A stretch of 47,644 nt of DNA, taken from Chromera velia. Its lineage: Eukaryota; Sar; Chromeraceae. The DNA is taken from positions 10,001-57,644 of the forward strand of contig JAHBMJ010000951.1 of assembly GCA_018398765.1 (NCBI GenBank), in the 5' to 3' direction. Below are positions 34,543 to 44,553 of the stretch, piece after piece; the stretch's first letter is position 1; every line of letters begins with the position of its first letter. The notes beneath the pieces were generated by a model that saw only the letters and a list, made by a program, of their open reading frames with translations, searched no databases and was not told the DNA's origin. A program made the translations under genes and the position numbers.

Positions 34543-36695
34543 TATTGTCTCGACCCTGCACGAACTTCTTTATCCAAACTCATTTTATCCGTGTAACCAA
34601 CCAGGATTCAATTTAATGAATCTTGCATCCGAAACTTCCTTCTGTTTTCCTTCTCCTCCAAGAAGCTAGCCGGCTGATGGAAGAACTTACGAGCTCAAGG
34701 TTCAAGTGTCGTTTCAGTCGCAGGCGTGGTCGAAATCAATCTAGACAGATACACACACAGCGTAGAAAGAAAGTCACAAGAAAGCAGGACGTACCTCTGT
34801 AGACATGCACAGAGGGACGATGCGTGGTAGGAGTTGGAAGGAAGGAAGAAAGGAAGGAAGGAAGGAAGGAAGGACGGAAGGAAGGAGCACTCGTCCGTCC
34901 CTCGTTCATCCATCCATCCAACGAGATTCCCCCACACATGCACTTGCTTGCTTGCCTACATGCGCATGATGCAGGCCAGCTCGATGAACGTCGACTCTTC
35001 GCCAGACTCCGAACGCCAACGATCGAATGTTCCCTTGGTCAGTCACGGAGGCAGTCAGTCAGTCAGTCGGCCAGACAGCAAGCCAGTCACTGAGTCAGTT
35101 GGTCAGTCTGTAGGACCGGCAGCAGAAGATTGAGGGAAGACAGAGTGTATGTGAGGAAGAGACACGAAAGTGGGGGTCAGAAAATGAAAGGGGCACAAAG
35201 AAAAGGGGATAAACAAAACAAGAGACAGGTAAAAAGAAAACAAAAAGTTTTGCGATCACAGATGGGACAGAAAATTTCCTGCCCACATTTGCACGGGATC
35301 ATTGAGTCCAGATTCTTGCATTCCTTCCTGTGAACTTGCAAGTATGCTCTCTTTGTCTCTCCTATCAGTTGGTGGCCTCCATATGTTCTCTGGTGGACGC
35401 GTGTCCCATTCAAATCTCTTTCCGGTCACTCTCAAGTCAGTCGATCCGGCGGGGAGAGGGGGGATTGAAGGCCTTTGCTGATCTTCTTTCGTCAAAACTG
35501 CTTTCTGCTCCGCTTGTACCAAGGCAGACTTCTTTTTGGTCACAGCTACTTACTCAGTAGCACGCTGAATTCTGGCGGCATCCCCTCTGACTGTTTGCTT
35601 GCCTGCTTTTGTTTGTTTTTATGTTTGTTTCTTATGGTCGATCCCTCCTTCCGGGTTGTGATACTTTTTCTTCTTCTCTTCTTCGATGCTTCTCGAACAC
35701 CTCTTGACATTGATATTTTGTTCACTCATCAATCCAACCATTCATCCATTCATTGATTCATTCATTCATTCACTTGTTCATTCCTTTCTTGTTCTCTTTG
35801 TTCACGTGAGCATGCAGGCGAGTGCGTGATTGACCAAGTGGCCTCCTCTCTGGACCTCTTGGCTCTCTTCGTCCTCTTCTTCAACTCAATCTTCCTCCTT
35901 CACGTACGTCATTTCAATCACCTCTCTCTCTCTCTCTCTCAATCGATCTGCAGGCCTCTCTCCTTTCTTCTCTTGTCCCTCTGTCTCAGAACTCCTACGG
36001 ACAGTTCTCATACCTCCCAGTGGAGTCTGAACATGCAAAATCCACTATGCCGGTCTGTCGGCCAGCACGAGACTGCGGAGACAAAAAGTCACCCAAGTAA
36101 GCATTCGACCGACAAATAAGCCGAAAAGGCAAAAATGAATAAGTGAAAGGATGGATGGATGGATGAATGGATAGATGAATCGACACATGAAACAATGGCT
36201 GAATGCATGCATGCATTCATTCAGGTTGTGATAGAGGAGAGCAGACACAGGGACCAGGGAAGGTCCCCCAGGGCTTCTGAGATTGAGGTCTGTCAACTAG
36301 ATCGAAGAACCTCTACTTTTCTTTTTTCGAGATTGAGGTCTGTCTGTCAACACGACGGTCGGAGGGAAGAACCTGTGTGTGTGTATGTATGCATGTGTTT
36401 GGTGTTTGTGTGTGCAAGCGGATGTAGGTGTGTCTGATTGTATGTGCAAGAGTGTTTCTGTGTGCATGTGTACACATATACGTATGCATGTGTGCATATT
36501 TGTGTCCGCAAGCTCTTTTTCTGCTATCTTCCGCAGAGCTCGTTCAGCGTGTCTCTGTCTGGTTCTGTACTGACGAGGAAGCCAGTGCCCGGTTTTCTTC
36601 ATCTTCTGATATCTTCTTCTTTTGTTGCATTGTCTGTCTGTCTGTCTGTCTGTCTGTCGTGCATGGAGGACACGTTCGACCTTCTGGATCTTTAG
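32151..36695 (+). CDS. Multi-pass membrane protein of unknown function, 9 exons, 573 residues
   Basis: The phases agree across exons 32151-32937, 33307-33461, 34189-34431, 34975-35037, 35369-35435, 35818-35903, 35954-36052, 36225-36287 and 36537-36695 (stop TAG). Hydrophobic segments: residues about 30-55 (YVLIGFVGMSLFLFSLTCFL), exon 2 (WGLYFLLQSALWVDLSV, possibly amphipathic), two in exon 3 (VSVFVAVFVYIVSSLLPLVV and LWLLNALGGVSFALL) and one in exon 6 (LDLLALFVLFFNSIFLLH), with a weaker one in the last exon. A long Ser/Pro/Arg-rich loop of about 200 residues lies between the first two. I recognise no family; a small channel or transporter-like protein is possible. The last exon includes a TCTG microsatellite that, if translated, encodes LSVCLSVCLS. 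If the GTCTGT within it is instead a donor, the gene continues further. Confidence 0.75.
33464..33560. repeat. (GT)n array at intron start
   Basis: The donor GTAGGT at 33462 runs directly into about 95 bp of GT/GTGA repeats. Confidence 0.95.
33751..34186. repeat. (GAAT)n array abutting an acceptor
   Basis: About 430 bp of GAAT units with GAGT, GAAC and GAAG variants. The last unit becomes the acceptor GAATGCAG immediately before exon 34189-34431. The apparent minus-strand protein of repeated His/Ser/Phe/Ile is an artefact. Confidence 0.97.
34503..34541. repeat. (GCCT)n array
   Basis: About ten GCCT units in the intron following exon 34189-34431. Confidence 0.9.
34836..34886. repeat. (GGAA)n array
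   Basis: GGAA units with one GGAC variant in the intron before exon 34975-35037. Confidence 0.9.
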
Positions 36696-37586
36696 GCACT
36701 CCCCTCTCCTCTGTGGGGGCTGCAGGGGGGGGGCTGTACGTTATGGGGTTTGGGGTTCGTGCCTTCAAAGGTTTGGGGTATCCGGTGGAAGTTGTACAAA
36801 AGAAGCGGGAGGGAGAGAGGGGAAGCGTGGATTCAGGGTGTGGGGGAAAGGGTAGCTGACAAAGGGTACGGGTATGGGAGCTATGACATAGCACGGGAAA
36901 GGGAATGGGAGGAACATAGCCATGCACACGAGACGAGGAAGGCGTGATGTGACAACGTGACAGACAGTCAGACGATACTCAGAAAACAAACATGAACAGG
37001 TGATGGATGCGAGTATCCGTCCGTCCTGTCGCCTGAATGGAGGGGTAAAGGGGAACTGTTGTTTGACGCAGAAAGGGTTTTTTCTCTAGCTTCATTCCGA
37101 GCTAAGGGAAGAGGATCTCACACAATACGGGACCGACCGGCTTGAAGGACGTGCATGCCGTGCGTGTCCCCACGGACTCAACTCGAGTGCATGCTAGGTA
37201 CCAATTAAGGCAGTGTTTCTGCCATCTCCCTATAGGATCGGAGCCTCGATCGAAGCATGAAAGGGCGGCGATCGGAGGGAGATCTTCTGTGCGTGGAGCG
37301 ACGATAAGGGGGAAAGGCACGTTTGTAAAAATGACTGAAGAGGAGACAAATCGATGAGTGAGTGTTTGCGTCTCCATTAGAAAGAAGGCGTCTGGAGAGC
37401 CATGAAAGAGTGCAGCATGGACATAAGGAGCAAAGCGAAAGGGAATGAACGAATTTAACTACAGAGAAATGAGATCGCTGGGGATGGAGGAAAAAGAAGA
37501 GGACAGAGAGAGCTGGGGGGAGAAGGACATCAGAATGGATCGAAGAGAGCGAGAGACGATGGAAAATTAACGGTGGTTGCGAATTC

Positions 37587-37628
<42 letters not shown>

Positions 37629-37994
37629 GCCTATCTCTTCTTTCTTTCTGTTGCAAGCCTTTCGAGGGGAAGAGAGGAGAGGAGAAAAAACTTGGAAAAA
37701 GAGTCTGTGTGTGCGTCGTTTTTTATTTTTGATTTTAATTATTGTTCCTTCAGACTGACTGTTTTGGGACTCAGGCCACTTCAATTTGTTGGATAGCAAT
37801 GCCATAGAAAGAAGACGGTCTCGGGGGGACAGTGCACCCTCCTGTTTGACACAAAGGCAGGCGAATTTTGCTCCAGCTTGGAATGCGAATTGCCGTTCTT
37901 TTCAATATGCATGTTTGGCGTTTTGTCTTTCTGCTGTTGGAAGGGAAATCAGACGGTTTGCATGCGTCAGGGATGTCTGTGGAGGAACGCTGAC

Positions 37995-38033
<39 letters not shown>

Positions 38034-39731
38034 TGTGTGTGTCTGTCCCTCTCTGTCTGTGTCGTTCTCTCTGCCCCCACTTACCTGTCTGCCTCGCTTT
38101 CTACTTTGCTGCTTAGTTCTAGCTAGCTGGTGGCGGTGCGCAAGTGATCCCTCCCGCCTTTGTCTTTCTGTCTGATTTAATTTCCTTTCTGTCTGTCTGA
38201 AAATGAATGCACCTCAGTCACATTCGGAGAGCGGACAGGCACTGCAGGCAGGCAAATCTGAAACGAAGAAGAATAAGGAGGCAAGCGGTGGCGTTGGGAC
38301 CCGCCGGGTTAGAGAACAAGACATCCGATCACGGAAACAGCAAGCCGACACAAGACAACAAAAAACATCAATGGCTTATCTGTCCGTCCGTCTGCCTGCC
38401 TGCCTGCCTGCACGCATGTCTGGCGATCGACTTGCCGTGCTGTAACTTTGTTGACCTCGAGCTCAGACAGACACCCAAATTTGTCGATATGTTTTTTTGG
38501 AACCACGCAATGTTGGCGAGATACGTTAGACAGACACAGGTGCGGCATGGCTGTTTGCCTTTTCTCTCCGCTCTTTTCGGTGCCGTTGTTTGACGGTCTC
38601 TGAAACTCCCTCGAGCCCTCTCCTCATGTATCCTTGTAATACATGATACATCTACATGTCTATCGTGCAGATTTTACTCAAAAAGAATAGAATAGCGAAG
38701 CAGCGAAGTGATCGTCAAAATAAAAAAAAGGTCACCTCATTTGCAAACAAATTTATGATTATACAAAATCGCTTGTGTGGCCCTCAAGCTCTGTTTTGCA
38801 GATCGACCGGATGCAATCGTGCAAGCCGGTCTTTTCACTAACAGAGTTAACCGGATACATGCATAATGGATACTTGCATAATAAGTTGCAGCATATAAGT
38901 TACATATATCTAACTAATAAAAAAAAAATGTAGCATTTCTTTCTGAAACTTGAACTTTAATGAATCTTGAACTTTATATATATTTTAATGAAAAATCTAG
39001 TTAAAAAAATGATTTCCATAACAATATAATTATTATTTTTACAAATTACAAATTCTAGTACAAATTATAATTTAATCTTTATCTTAGAAGGATGTTGTAA
39101 TGAAAAACCAATGTTTAAGCTACTCTTTAAGACTTCAAGCCAGTGTTTAAGCTATGCAGTTAAGCTGAAGAACGGTATTGTTGCCTGTTTTATAGGTTAT
39201 ATATAGGTACCATGCAGGCCGGCCCATACACAAGTTCTAGCCTAGGTTCTAACATGCACACAACATTTGGTAAAACGGCAACACTGGCAGCTCAGCCTGT
39301 AAGGCATGCACCAATTACTTAAATGACAGTCTGACATAGTCTGACACAGTCACTGACACATAGTCATGTACATAATTCGTTCTAAGTCAGTGTTGAAGTC
39401 ACGCTGTCTGGGCTTCTGATACAAACATGTGATCAGAGAATTGAATAGTTGTTTTTGCTTACTAAATTACTTGATCACTTAATTTAAAGCATACGCCACT
39501 CAGTGAATCACTTCTAGAATCACTTATAGTATTAGAATGTATGAAGATTCAGTTTTACATTGATCATTGATATACAAGTATTGATTGTAAACAAGCACAA
39601 ACTTTTGAAAACAAAAACTATTGAAGGAATCAGCTCGTAAGAAGCAGAGGACTCTGTTCCTTTATCTGCCAGGGAATCACATCAAGTTCATACGGTGACT
39701 TTGATAAAAAACCCTGGCGACTGTTAGCTGT
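36696..39731. other. Convergent intergenic spacer
   Basis: Three kilobases between two converging gene ends. 36696-38650 has intron-like composition with TCTG (37591-37625) and CT/GT (37998-38043) microsatellites; I could not assemble exons here. 38650-39700 is AT-rich with stops in all frames and no recognised element. A continuation of the membrane-protein gene into the first kilobase cannot be excluded. Confidence 0.6.
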
Positions 39732-42700
39732 TTACCCGCCCCTTCCACCTCCACCCCTGAGAGTCGTCTCTCGAGGAAGCGGGGACGCTGCTGCTGCCGC
39801 ACGAGCCCCCGCCTCTGCCGCCGCCGCAGCGACCACTTCCGTCTCATCCTCCTCCCTCCCCCTCCTGTGGGGGACGGCATGGAAACGCCACTCTGCGGCC
39901 AGCTCCTTTCTGTTCAGCTCCGCCAGTTCCTTGCGCCTCTCCTCCATGTCCCGTGCACACGCCTCCTGCTCACGCAGCCAGGCTGCGACCTCCTCGTGAC
40001 CGCACTCCTCGGCAGCATAGACCTACAAAGCAGAGGGGGGAAAACGCAGCCAGTGTCAGACACGCGCATATCCACAACACGCACACACACACATACGCAC
40101 ACATGCAGGGGACTACCTGAGAGGAGGATGGAAATCGGGCGAAACGAAAGCCTTGTCTGATTTCTGTCTGATTGCGTGCCCTACTGCCTGCAAACTTCCA
40201 CGGCCATGACTACTCTATCTCCTGCATGATCATGCATCTCTGAGTGACTGACAGTCTCTGTGGGATTCCACTCGTCTTCAGGCACAACGCTGGTTATGGT
40301 CTTCAGGACTTCCAGCTGCCCGTTCTCGGCTGCAGCGTAGCAGGCAGTCTCGACATCCAGCTCCGACAAGAGCCCCGCGCCTAGATGGGCTGCTGAGGCT
40401 TCCTCTGCCTCTTCCGCTTCCACCCCCTCTCTGTCTTCTTCGTGGAGCTTTGCAATCGATTCCTTCAGACGAGACATCTCAACGTGAAGTGTCTCCGCCA
40501 ACATCTGCCGCACCGCCGCGACGTCCCCCCTCCTGGCGGCGCCACGGAAGATAATGTCCTTGTGGTATTTGACAGGAAACCCCCCCCTCTTCTCGAGTAC
40601 CTCCATCACCCTCACGTGGCCCTGCCGCGCCGCCTCGTTGGAAATCTCCGTCTCCCACATCGAGTCCCACGACTCAATGGATAACTCACCTGCATATGCC
40701 ATTTATACAGTGTGCATGCATTCATGTCAGGATGTAGTGTGCATGTGTGTGATACAGGGTGTACATTCGCACAGAGAAGAGAGGGGGATACGGTCAATGG
40801 GCTTGTATAGGTATACGATCTTGTCTGATGTTCTTTATGCGTGTCTGGTCTGGACCGGTTGATCGAATCTCCTTTCCATGCACGTCTTCTGAGTCTTCTT
40901 TCTCTACTTTCCCTTTTCTTTCTTTCGCGTTAATTCCCTCTATGCCGCCCGTACACTCAGACTCGTTCTGCCTTGGCAGAGGACCGGAAGCAAAAAGTTT
41001 CATTTGCCCTTGCACTACCTTTATCAATTTTCCTTCATTGTAGTGGCCTTGCAGTTTCAAAGAAATCAATGCACTCCTCTACCTCCCTCTTCTTTGATCA
41101 CTCTTTCACCCCCAGGAAGCAGGTGCGATTTTGAAGAACCACAGAAAGAACAAAGGAAAGAAAGCAGGAGATGAAGGCAAAAGGAGACAGACTGTCCATG
41201 TTTCTCTCCTGTGAGACAACGCGGTCCTCTGTCAGAGAGACCCCTTTCTATGCAAAGGGCAGGTCGTCGTCTAATCGACGTTTTCTCTAGCTCTCCCCCC
41301 ACGAGCGAAGTGACTGACTGAGAAAGCTAGAGTTTCTCTCTCACTGTCTTTTTGTGCCTTCTCCCCAACCCGAAACAAATTCCAAAGAAACTCCCCTAGA
41401 CCGACTGACCCATGAGAAAGTCCAACAGCTCTGCATGCCCGTGTCGGGCAATCAGCTGTTCAGGAGAGAACTCATCGTAGAAGGACGAGTCGACGTCATT
41501 CATCCAGTGATCGAAGTGAAGAGACGGCCAACGACCGGGACCCCTTAACCAGGAGATCACAGGGGTCTGCCCCCCCCGGCAGGCGCCGCAAAGAATGAAA
41601 ATACGAATCTCAGTGAATGGAAATATTTCCGCCTTTCGGGCCCGTTCGTGGAAACTCTCTAACTCCACCACGCGCCCCGCTTCCGCCATCCCATACACAA
41701 AGGCCTTTGCACAAGCAAGCGTTGTCGCCTTGCTCGTGTCGCCCCACGCTTCTTTGTCTGCTGCAATGGCTGTTGCTGCTGCCATCTGCGCAGAGGGAGA
41801 AGGCACACCCCCACCCACCCCCGTGGAAGACGCCAAAGACGAACGAGCCGACCCTATCTTCGTCGAGCAACTGGCTGCTCTGCCCTGTTCACCCATCGAT
41901 TTCAGTTGTTTTTCTTTCCCTAAATCCCCTCCCTCTTCGTCTTCCCTGACTTCTACGGGCACGCACACGCCCGAAGGATGAATCTCCTCCCCATTTCCAT
42001 CTACCTGCCCTTTCTCTTCCCCCCCTGTCACCCCTCTTTCCTCCTCTGTCTGTCCCCTGCTCTGGTCTCCCTCCGCCTGCTGCTGTCGTCTCTTCACACC
42101 GCGAATGTATCGCCACAGCGCGAAGGTTCGAAGCGTATCTCGGCGTTTCATCATCTGCATCAGAACGCACAGACACGCACACAGACGGCGGGAGGCAGCG
42201 GAAGGCCTTCCGATGCTTTCTCTCTGTCCCCCCTCCCCAGTCTCTAGGGGGGGACTGTCTGGTTCGGGGTCGTCTACTGGTTCGGGGGAGGGCTCCTCGA
42301 CGACTTGGGCCGAGAGTCCTTCGGATATGAAACCGGACCTGCAGACAGAAGCATAATCATGCAACGTACAGAAGATTGAGTCCATGTTCAAGGTCAGAGG
42401 TGTAGCCCTAGTTTGCAACGTCTGGCTGACTGACAGTCTTCCGAAGACGGAGAGGAAGAAGTAGAGCGACTCGACAGCCCGCGCGTTGATGAGTGTCTCT
42501 TCATAGCATCCCCCTCCTCCTCCCGAGGCTCCCTCGTCCTTGGAGTCTCTAGAGAAGTCATCGAGGAATGCCATCACAGAGCTGTGGAATCCCCTTTGTT
42601 CCCTGTCGTTAGAAGAACCCCTGTGAGGTCCCTGCAGGACCAGATCCTCCACTTCCTTCAACAGATCGGGGGAACCTAAACGGCCTACCCAGTAGGACAC

Positions 42701-43066
42701 ATAGGCCTTCGGTTGATAGTCCAAAGGCAGACTCATGCCCCTTCCTTCGAAAGGGGGCATCTCCCAGAAGATTTCTTCTTGAAGATTCACCCCCTTTAGA
42801 CCAGAGAGGATGCTCTTCATGCCCCCTGCTCGCTGGAAGACGGACCAGTCGCTGCAAACATTTGCAACACTAGTCACACGAGACCCCCGCGACTCCTCAG
42901 CGTATACCCTCTCGAAGTCTTTGCACACACTCGACAGAATCGCAAAGTTGGTTGTCAAGCCGCAAAACGCAAAAACGTTCCGGAGGGGCAAGCAGTCCTC
43001 ACTGTCCCAAGAAGCCTGGGCCTCAACAACGCCAACATCCTCGTCTGCGTCCATCGTGTGATTCAT
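39732..43066 (-). CDS. Ankyrin-repeat protein, 3 exons, 794 residues
   Basis: Exons 43066-41410 (ATG, MNHTMDADEDVG; donor GTCAGT, phase 1), 40689-40253 (acceptor TGCAG, donor GTCAGT, phase 0) and 40022-39732 (stop TAA). The first 60 residues contain an F-box-like helix set (LPLRNVFAFCGLTTNFAIL ... CKDFERVY). The middle is acidic and low in complexity, with a basic IQ-like stretch (LWRYIRGVKRRQQQ). Ankyrin-type helix pairs lie in the C-terminal third: NEAARQGHVRVMEVLEKRGG, FRGAARRGDVAAVRQMLAE, CYAAAENGQLEVLKTI and YAAEECGHEEVAAWLREQE. The tail is Ala/Arg-rich. It is presumably an intracellular protein-binding adaptor, possibly a ubiquitin-ligase substrate adaptor if the F-box holds. The intron at 40690-41409 shows no further exon. 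Confidence 0.85.
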
Positions 43067-43851
43067 TGAGAGTATGCCTTATAGGTCTCAGTGCTGTTGC
43101 TTTCACCAGATGAGCCACGAACTTTCCAATCAAAGAAGATGTCCATGCATGGAGTTTTGCAAGTCAGAGCATGCAGGATGAAGACGAGCTGTGCTGCTGT
43201 GAAAACCAGCTTGGACAGACGTACGCCACCCGCTGCAGGACTGGCAGTGTCAGATTGCGTCCCACATGCGTCCCACAACAACAACAGATTGACCGATAGA
43301 ACAATTAACAGAGCTAGGAAGAGAAAGAGACAAATTTAATCGGCATATATCGGCATCCACGAACCCCCCGCGATGGGTGCATGAGAAGGCGATAAAAGGC
43401 CTATACAGCTGAAAGACAATCAGGTATGCTACCCATTACGCCAACAGACCTCTTGTTTTCAATGTTTTGTGCTGTGCCGACCTGACACTAAGCCTTCTGT
43501 GTGGGTTTCCTACTCCTAAAGGCAGACAGCAGGAGCCGAGCTTCATGGATGCATCGTAAGGGAATGAACATGCATGCCGTCTCCTAGTTTCTGCGTAGAG
43601 CTGTAGCTGTGGCACTGCGCTGTTTCTGTCGGCAGCTGCTCTTTTCCATTTGTTCTCCCTGCGCTTTCTGCGGATGTCAGTGCTGCCTCTCGGTCGGCAT
43701 TCAATCCTTCCCTTCCGCGAAAAGGAATCGATTGGTCAATCGGACACTTGAGGTCAGATCTGCACCCCAGCCGGGAAGTACTAATAGAATCCACCGGCTC
43801 CGGCGCAAGCGGCGGGACCGGAAGACCACATCAGGTCTGTAGATTATTCAC
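43067..43851. promoter_or_regulatory. Divergent intergenic region between ankyrin and MFS genes
   Basis: A 785-bp spacer between two outward-facing starts. No supported exon or RNA gene. Bidirectional promoter function is inferred from position. Confidence 0.5.
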
Positions 43852-44346
43852 ATGACTGAGCCTCCTGGAAGGCAGGGTTCTTCTGAGCAGCCCCTGAGTG
43901 TGAACGGTCCAAGCTCTAAGGGGACGCTAGATGTCGGTGTGGTGACTCTCTTGGGAATCCAGCAATTTGGGACGAACATGCTCGTCTCCTTCCCTGGAGT
44001 CTTCCTGCCTCAAGAACTGGAAAGGATGGGATTCAAAAGCGGGGTTACGGGTCTCTTGGTCAGTCGGTCGGTGTCTAGATGGATACATGTGCCTGTTGCA
44101 CGGTTTTGTCACACACGCCTCGGTTCAATCCATCCTTTGCGTTCCTGGCTCTCTGTCTGTGTATGGACTGGATGTAGATGCAGATGATTGATAGGTGTTT
44201 TGTTTCATTTCTTTGCCATTTGACGTCCTTTGTTCCAGCTTTTCATCCTCTCTGTACGGAATTGTTCCAGCTTTTCATCCTCTCTGTACGGAATTGTTCC
44301 AGATTTGCATCCTCTCTGTGCGGAATTTCGCTCTTCGCGATTTGTA

Positions 44347-44379
<33 letters not shown>

Positions 44380-44518
44380 ATCCCTATCCATGCTTCTCTG
44401 TATGGATACGTTTGCCCATCCATGTACCAACGTCTATTTACATAGAGGTACGTGCGTGCGTGCGTGCGTGTGTGCGTGTGCGTGCGTGCGTGTGTGCGTG
44501 TGCGTGCGTGTGTGCATA

Positions 44519-44553
<35 letters not shown>

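Noticed and set aside
37142-37357. Plus-strand frame of 71 codons in the convergent spacer
   Set aside because: No flanking splice sites with matching phase, no recognisable motif and no partner exon.
43395-43450. tRNA-like A box and anticodon-arm pattern on the minus strand
   Set aside because: GGCGTAATGGGTAGC and a 4-bp anticodon-like stem are present, but the D-stem does not pair and no TTCGA arm or closing acceptor stem follows at the right distance.
43770-43790. AAGTACTAATAG resembling the 3' end of bacterial 23S rRNA
   Set aside because: Similarity is confined to about 12 bases, and the flanks do not match rRNA.
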